This document shows positions 1 through 7,844 of a stretch of DNA of 10,128 bases, piece by piece. Origin of the DNA: JAWLBW01 sp041687475. Its GTDB lineage: Bacteria; J088; JAWLBW01. The stretch covers positions 1 to 10,128 of the forward strand of contig JAWLBW010000159.1 in assembly GCA_041687475.1 (NCBI GenBank), written 5' to 3'. How positions within the stretch are numbered: position 1 is the first letter of the stretch; each line of letters begins with the position of its first letter. The translations under genes were made by a program, and so were the position numbers. The notes beneath the pieces were generated by a model that saw only the letters and a program-made list of their open reading frames with translations, was not told the DNA's origin and made no database searches.

Positions 1-2
1 TG

Positions 3-1442
3 TTCCTCTCGGCGGTATCGGCCGACGCACAGATTGTCCTTGAAGACCCCGACCGGCCCTGCTGCAGCTTTTCCGACCGCGTGGTCTGGTCGGGCAACAA
101 CCCTCGTATGACACTGGAACGGCTTGCCGCATACGCAGCGCCGATACTCTGGTTTTCGCCCGACGAGCAGCTTCTCAGCGCCGAAGCGGGCATCACCATT
201 CCCACGGCCTTTCCCTTCGAGGCGAGCGCATCCGTACCCGTCGTCTACTACCGGATCCGTGAAATCGTGGGAAGCGGCGGCGACAGGTATTACTTTCCGG
301 CCACCGACTCACGGGCCAACGCCATGGTGCGCCTCGATGAAATCAGCGGTATTTCGATCGATTACTTCTTCTATTACCCGACCGAGAGCGGACTCGGCGC
401 TCACCGGCACGACGTCGAGTCGGCCCAGATGCAGATGGCCGTCTTCCAACAGCCGAATTGCGACCGCTGCCGCTACGGCCTGGCCGTCAACCGGGTCGTG
501 GGCCTGGCACATGGACTCGACTGGTACGCCAACACGCACGAATCTACGCCCTATACTCGCTTTCCTTTCACCATTCTCGTTGAAGAAGGCAAACACGCCA
601 GCGCCACCGATGCGAACGGCGACGGCTACTACACCCCCGGCTACGATGTGAACGTGCGCGTCAACGACGCCTGGGGGGTACGAGACGTGCTCAGCGGCAG
701 CGCGCTGATTACCAGCGCCTATCAGGCATGGTTCTCGAAAGTACGCCGGCCCGAACACCGCATCTTCCCCCCACTTCCTGAAGACAGCCCGGTACGCGAC
801 CGGTGGTTGAAATATCGCGAAGAATCGCCCGACTCGCCCGTTTACGAGCTGCGCCCCTATCCCACCCTGGCCGAGGCCCGTGCCGGCAAAGACCCGTCCA
901 TCATGCGCTTTGTAGATAAGGGATATGATAAATGGCCGGTACTGTCGACGGAAAGCGGCCTGAAAGCAATCGAACAGTGGCTCGAAGGCGAAGACTTCAC
1001 CGACAGCATTTCCATCAACGCCCGCTACGACGGCGATTTCGGATTGACGGTCGCGTTACCGCTGCTGGTGGTGAAGAGCGTGAACGAGCCCATTTCGGGC
1101 GGGTGGCTCGTGCACCGGCTTTTTTTCAAGGATGAAGACCTGCGCGACTTCGGGTGGGGCATACTCTATACCCCCTCGGCCTCGCGCTGGTTCGACACCT
1201 ACTTCGTTGCCGGCCTCGAGGTCGATCGGGAGCCGCAGCCAGTCGGCGTTTCGCTCGAGTCGTCGACGTACTTTCAAACCGAAGCAGGCGTCAAATTCCG
1301 GTTCAACATCGATGCCTTGCCCCTGGGTCTACTCAAGAAGCTGACCGACTTCTGGGGCATTCGCATCGGTATGTCATATCGCGGTTTCAACGATGTCAGC
1401 CGTATCGGATACGTAATCGAAATCGGCGCCGGTGCATTCTGA
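3..1442 (+). CDS. Exported protein of unknown function, 5' end outside window; possible Vps62-like domain and C-terminal barrel-like part
   Basis: The frame is open from the left edge (first whole codon at 3), so the GTG at 81 is probably internal. The first visible residues, FLSAVSADAQ, look like the end of a signal peptide with an A-x-A cleavage site, which implies export. The mature part has a W-F-x-P-D-E segment (about 150-170), an aromatic stretch IDYFFYYP followed by GAHRHDVESAQ (about 357-430), and a highly acidic DANGDGYYTPGYD loop near 609 that resembles a Ca-binding DxNxDG loop. The aromatic stretch with H..D.E loosely recalls Vps62-type proteins (HEGDWE-like motif); this is a weak recollection, not a match I can prove. 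The C-terminal ~130 residues alternate polar and hydrophobic residues and end in GYVIEIGAGAF. A terminal Phe is typical of outer-membrane beta-barrel proteins. I infer an envelope protein; the function is unknown. A hairpin follows the stop directly. Confidence 0.88.
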   Translation, partial: FLSAVSADAQIVLEDPDRPCCSFSDRVVWSGNNPRMTLERLAAYAAPILWFSPDEQLLSAEAGITIPTAFPFEASASVPVVYYRIREIVGSGGDRYYFPATDSRANAMVRLDEISGISIDYFFYYPTESGLGAHRHDVESAQMQMAVFQQPNCDRCRYGLAVNRVVGLAHGLDWYANTHESTPYTRFPFTILVEEGKHASATDANGDGYYTPGYDVNVRVNDAWGVRDVLSGSALITSAYQAWFSKVRRPEHRIFPPLPEDSPVRDRWLKYREESPDSPVYELRPYPTLAEARAGKDPSIMRFVDKGYDKWPVLSTESGLKAIEQWLEGEDFTDSISINARYDGDFGLTVALPLLVVKSVNEPISGGWLVHRLFFKDEDLRDFGWGILYTPSASRWFDTYFVAGLEVDREPQPVGVSLESSTYFQTEAGVKFRFNIDALPLGLLKKLTDFWGIRIGMSYRGFNDVSRIGYVIEIGAGAF

Positions 1443-1461
1443 ATTGGCGCACGGCGCCGAT
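1443..1461 (+). terminator. Hairpin directly after the stop codon, no U tract
   Basis: ATTGGCGC (1443-1450) pairs with GCGCCGAT (1454-1461) around a 3-nt loop, giving 8 pairs including one G-U. It begins at the base after the TGA of the exported-protein gene. No T run follows, so it would be a weak terminator or an mRNA 3'-end stabiliser rather than a classic intrinsic terminator. The 1462-1688 stretch beyond it shows no convincing gene or promoter, only several scattered GTTCG/CGAAC motifs (for example CGTTCG 1525-1530 facing CGAACG 1543-1548). Confidence 0.35.
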
Positions 1462-1688
1462 TGCGCGTTGCTTCAACCACGTCGAGTCTGAAGAAGCCCG
1501 TCAGATTGGCGGTTCGCGCGTTCTCGTTCGTTTACGGTCTTGCGAACGGTTTCAACTTCCGTTCGTGCGAATCTTCCCTCCCTGCTCACCTAACATCCTG
1601 AAATAATTGCCCTTCCTTTCTGGCCCGGATGTTGGAACAGCTCGGGCAACGAAGCCTCACCCTGCGACTTCAGTGGATGGAGAGAATC

Positions 1689-2352
1689 ATGCAGAAAGCG
1701 AAGCGTCTCACCCCCCTGGTGCTCGCGGACATTCTGGCCGCTTGCGGTGCCCCGGCTGACGAATCCGAAATCGGCACGAACGTTCCAGGAAACAAGACTC
1801 CGACGCCTTTTTCGCTCGACGAAGTACCCGAAACCTGGGCCATCGAGGTCGACGAAGACGAAGCCGTTGACCTGCCGTTGACCTGCCGTTGACCGATACC
1901 TTCGGCGACACAGCGGGGTCGCTCAGTTTCGCGGTCCAGGGCAAGCCGGCCCACGGAAAGCTCGAAGTAGACGCCGCCTCAGTCATCTTCGCGCCCGACC
2001 TCAATTGGTTCGGCGAAGACCGGGCCGAGCTCACGGTGTCGACAGGCGAAGCAAGCAAGACTGTTGCCGTCTCGATTCACGTGGCCCCGGTAAACGACCG
2101 CCCCCGTGTGACGGTCGCCCCCCTGGCCGTTACCGAAGATACCGAGGCATTCGGACGGCTTACCGGTACGACGTCGAAGGCGACGGGAGGAATCTTCGTC
2201 GACGCCGTAAACGACAACGACGCCAACAACGGCGAGTATTGGGCGCCGGTCAGGTCGACGTCTATCCCTGGCTGTGGAACGGCACCGACAAGGATGATAT
2301 CGAAAGACCTGTCGGCGCAGGCCGCGACATCGGCGCATTCGAAGTCGAGTAA
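1689..2352 (+). pseudogene. Lipoprotein pseudogene with a cadherin/Ig-like repeat and DIGAFE-type C-terminus; two frameshifts
   Basis: The likely start is ATG 1689, with GGAGAG (1679-1684) four bases upstream; an in-frame ATG at 1677 lies at that site and is less likely. The N-terminus MQKAKRLTPLVLADILAAC is a lipoprotein signal with lipobox LAAC (Cys 19), although an Asp sits in the hydrophobic stretch. Reading stops at 1890-1892, inside an 11-bp tandem repeat. Removing one unit joins EAVDLPLT to DTFGDTAGSLSF and restores a cadherin/VCBS-like Ig domain: G-x-PAHGKLEV, F-APDLNWFGEDRAELTVS, then VAPVNDRPRVT, the usual VNDxP end of a repeat. A second repeat starts at VTEDTEAFG but soon breaks off. 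From about 2242 the sensible frame changes again (GAGQVDVYPWLWNG to GRDIGAFEVE, stop 2350-2352). DIGAFE is a common C-terminal motif of secreted beta-helix/choice-of-anchor proteins. A surface-exposed lipoprotein that has lost its function, perhaps also its middle, is the best reading. A strong terminator follows. Confidence 0.72.
1863..1894 (+). repeat. 11-bp tandem repeat, 2.9 copies, causing a frameshift
   Basis: The unit GCCGTTGACCT occurs at 1863-1873 and 1874-1884, followed by 10 bases of a third copy at 1885-1894. It lies inside the lipoprotein gene. Because 11 is not a multiple of 3, each copy gained or lost changes the frame. With 1.9 copies the frame stays open into the Ig-like domain (AVDLPLTDTFGD). 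With the 2.9 copies present it ends in TGA at 1890-1892. Slipped-strand duplication is the simplest cause. Confidence 0.9.
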
Positions 2353-2370
2353 TCGTCTACGCTAACATGG

Positions 2371-2401
2371 GCCGGGCGACTGAAAGGTCGTCCGGCTTTT
2401 T
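2371..2401 (+). terminator. Rho-independent terminator
   Basis: GCCGGGCGAC (2371-2380) pairs with GTCGTCCGGC (2387-2396) over 10 bp with one G-U pair and a 6-nt loop, followed by TTTTT (2397-2401). It lies 19 bases after the DIGAFEVE stop codon and so closes the lipoprotein pseudogene transcription unit. The hairpin could slow convergent transcription from the VOC gene, but in that direction there is no T tract after it. Bases 2402-2500 show nothing else clear. Confidence 0.88.
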
Positions 2402-2500
2402 CCGGCGAAAAGTTCCGGCTTGTTGACTCCTTCGTTTCCTCGCTCGGCTGCATCAACGAATGGCCGGCATCTCGTCGAGTCGACTGCCTGCTTCCCGAGG

Positions 2501-3004
2501 CTATTCGCCCTCGTACGCCCGCCGCAGTTCGTGAATATCGAGCTTCTTCATCTGCAGCATGGCTTTCATCGCCCGTTGCGACTTCTCGGAGGTGGCGTCG
2601 TTGACCAAGTCGTCTACCCCCTTGGGAATGACCTGCCATGAGAGGCCGAACCTGTCCTTCAGCCAGCCGCATTGTTGCGCCTTCGGGTCGCCGCCGGCCG
2701 TGAGCTTCTCCCAGTAGCTGTCGACCTCTTCCTGCGTGTCGCAGATGATCTGAAAGGAAACCGCTTCGCTGAACTTGAAGTGGGGACCACCATTGAGCGC
2801 GGTGAAGGGTACGCCGTTCAGCTCGAATTCGACCGTCATCACGGCCCCCTCGGGCTTGCCGTGTATCTCGTGCCCCTCCTTTCCGTAGCGGGCTATCTTC
2901 CCCATCTTCGAGTCGGGAAAAATCGACGTGTAGAAACGGGCAGCTTCTTCGGCCTCGGTATCGAACCAGAGGCAGGGCACGAAAGCAGGCGAGGTCACGG
3001 GCAT
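2501..3004 (-). CDS. PhnB-like VOC-superfamily protein (3-demethylubiquinone-9 3-methyltransferase family domain)
   Basis: This is a 167-residue single-domain protein of the glyoxalase/VOC fold. Family hallmarks are PCLWFDTEAEEAARFY (10-25) with SIFPDSK (27-33), FELNGVPFTALNGGPHFKFSEAVSF (60-84), and CGWLKDRFGLSWQVIP (112-127) near the C-terminus. The length is usual for the family. Despite the family name, most such small proteins have no proven methyltransferase activity and no known substrate, so only the fold should be taken as assigned. The start is ATG at 3004: AAGGAG lies eight bases upstream and MPVTSPAFVPCLWF matches the usual start. A GTG six codons further up falls within the SD region and is unlikely. 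The gene stands alone, convergent with the lipoprotein pseudogene and divergent from the antitoxin gene. Confidence 0.9.
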   Translation of the reverse strand: MPVTSPAFVPCLWFDTEAEEAARFYTSIFPDSKMGKIARYGKEGHEIHGKPEGAVMTVEFELNGVPFTALNGGPHFKFSEAVSFQIICDTQEEVDSYWEKLTAGGDPKAQQCGWLKDRFGLSWQVIPKGVDDLVNDATSEKSQRAMKAMLQMKKLDIHELRRAYEGE

Positions 3005-3087
3005 GGGTACGTCTCCTTCCACATTCTGTCCCCTGGGGGCTGCCCTATCTTATCGCATTTTCGAGACAAGGTAAGGAGGAACCTCAG

Positions 3088-3201
3088 GTGGAAACAGGCC
3101 CTGCTAATCGCCGGTGGGTGCCGCTTCCGGGCTTTCAATTTTTGTTATCATGCAGGCAGCAGGTGATAACTGATGATACGCACGCGAATATCCCCGGATG
3201 A
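3088..3201 (+). other. Small open frame behind a near-perfect Shine-Dalgarno, overlapping the antitoxin start
   Basis: TAAGGAGG (3072-3079) sits eight bases before a GTG at 3088, which opens a 37-codon frame ending with TGA at 3199-3201. The frame overlaps the first codons of the antitoxin gene in another phase. The peptide (starts METGPANRRWVPLP) is not recognised. It could be a leader peptide coupled to antitoxin translation, the leftover SD of a deleted gene, or chance. The SD is stronger than the antitoxin's own AGGTG. Confidence 0.22.
3144..3170. promoter_or_regulatory. Inverted repeat, probable operator of the antitoxin gene
   Basis: GTTATCA (3144-3150) and TGATAAC (3164-3170) are perfect inverted arms separated by 13 bases, so their centres are 20 bp apart, about two helical turns. 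The repeat ends three bases before the antitoxin ATG, overlaps its AGGTG Shine-Dalgarno, and covers a TATCAT (3146-3151) that could be a -10 box. Ribbon-helix-helix antitoxins usually bind such palindromes to repress their own promoter. Alternatively the arms could form an RNA stem that masks the ribosome site. The operator role is inferred from position. Confidence 0.55.
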
Positions 3202-3391
3202 AGAGCTCTACGAGCGAGCGCGCAAACAGGCGCAAAAACTCGGAATCTCTCTCGCAGAACTGGTACGGCGAGGTCTTGAGCAGGTCGTCGCTGAAAAAGA
3301 CGCCGACAAGCCGTGGATGCATTTCGCCGGCTCTCTCAATGGCAACCCGGAAGACAGTGTGACCGTCGACGCCGTGGTATACGACCGCTGA
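3173..3391 (+). CDS. Ribbon-helix-helix (CopG/VapB-like) antitoxin, apparently orphan
   Basis: This is a 72-residue protein. The N-terminal half fits a ribbon-helix-helix DNA-binding domain: strand IRTRI (2-6), helix from about 8 to 22, turn GIS (24-26), and second helix 27-40 (LAELVRRGLEQVVA). The tail PWMHFAGSLNGNPEDSVTVDAVVYDR resembles the toxin-binding end of VapB-like antitoxins paired with PIN-domain RNases. The ATG at 3173 follows AGGTG (3161-3165) by seven bases. The protein would dimerise, bind the inverted repeat just upstream and block the partner toxin. No intact toxin gene follows; only a short in-frame C-terminal remnant does. The protein may therefore act as a solitary regulator, guard against a related toxin elsewhere, or be on its way to loss. 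The family is fairly sure, the VapB label less so. Confidence 0.8.
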   Translation: MIRTRISPDEELYERARKQAQKLGISLAELVRRGLEQVVAEKDADKPWMHFAGSLNGNPEDSVTVDAVVYDR

Positions 3392-3499
3392 ACTGACGCA
3401 TCGAGTCTATACTTCCTCGAAAAGCTGGAAATCGGCACGGTATGGTCAACCGACCATCACCTCGGTTTTACCGGCGCACGCATTCTGCCCCGCACCTGA
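3392..3499 (+). pseudogene. C-terminal remnant of a PIN-domain (VapC-like) toxin
   Basis: Reading on in the antitoxin's frame past its TGA gives 35 codons, ending at the TGA 3497-3499. The second half contains LYFLEKLEIGTVWSTDHHLGF and then TGARILPRT. This resembles the end of PIN-domain toxins, in which an Asp after a (W)xTxD stretch forms part of the metal site and is followed by a short ending with PR. A PIN toxin is usually about 130 residues, so about 100 residues, including the first acidic residues of the active site, are missing. It cannot be active and has no start codon of its own. The order antitoxin then toxin remnant fits a vapBC module that lost most of the toxin by an internal deletion. 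The match is short and made by eye. Confidence 0.6.
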
Positions 3500-3509
3500 A
3501 ATATGAATG

Positions 3510-3535
3510 AAAAAAGGGCCCCTTGCGGGGCCCTT
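3510..3535 (-). terminator. Rho-independent terminator of the rpoB-rpoC operon
   Basis: The arms are a perfect 9-bp GC-rich pair, AAGGGCCCC (3514-3522) and GGGGCCCTT (3527-3535), around a 4-nt loop. On the minus strand the hairpin is followed by six T residues (A run 3510-3515 on the plus strand). It lies 33 bases past the rpoC stop, so the operon ends here and no further gene is co-transcribed with rpoC. In the plus direction only TTCGTGTGTGT follows, so it could weakly stop transcription coming from the antitoxin side. Confidence 0.93.
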
Positions 3536-3568
3536 CGTGTGTGTATCTTGTGACCTATGTCGAACGGC

Positions 3569-7762
<4,194 letters not shown>

Positions 7763-7768
7763 GGTTGT

Positions 7769-7776
7769 TCTCCCTT
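7769..7776 (-). promoter_or_regulatory. Ribosome binding site that fixes the TTG start of rpoC
   Basis: On the minus strand AAGGGAGA is followed by seven bases and then TTG at 7762. A stop codon lies in frame just upstream, and the next Met is residue 18, inside the conserved N-terminus. The TTG is therefore the only fitting start. Confidence 0.8.
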
Positions 7777-7807
7777 AAATTCGTAACTCGCGAGATAGCC
7801 TGTTCCT

Positions 7808-7832
7808 GGGGTCTCCCGCTTGGGGAAACCCC
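7808..7832 (-). other. Strong hairpin in the rpoB-rpoC spacer
   Basis: On the minus strand GGGGTTTCCC and GGGAGACCCC pair over 10 bp with one U-G pair around the loop CAAGC. It starts 12 bases past the rpoB stop and ends 45 bases before the rpoC start. No T tract follows, so it is not a standard terminator. It may be an RNase III-type processing site, a stabiliser of the rpoB 3' end, or a partial attenuator that tunes the rpoB to rpoC ratio. The structure is seen; any role is inference. Confidence 0.75.
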
Positions 7833-7844
7833 GGCGAACGCCCC

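Noticed and set aside
81..83. GTG at 81 as the start of the first gene
   Set aside because: The frame is open to the left edge and encodes what looks like the end of a signal peptide there, so the true start is upstream.
309..758. Minus-strand open frame of 149 codons inside the exported-protein gene
   Set aside because: It lies wholly within a better-supported gene, shows no recognisable domain and has no clear ribosome site.
1525..1548. CGTTCG/CGAACG inverted repeat in the 1462-1688 gap
   Set aside because: Six-base arms with a 12-base loop amid several GTTCG words are expected by chance; no flanking promoter or gene supports a role.
3020..3022. GTG at 3022 as the start of the VOC gene
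   Set aside because: It lies at the Shine-Dalgarno of the ATG at 3004, which fits the family's usual N-terminus.
3040..3075. Minus-strand promoter for the VOC gene (TTGTCT with TAAGAT or TAGGGC)
   Set aside because: The spacing is 11 bases for the better -10, and the 16-base option has a poor -10; not convincing.
2672..3166. Plus-strand open frame of 164 codons opposite the VOC gene
   Set aside because: It is mostly antisense to the clearly recognisable VOC protein; the product has no family features.
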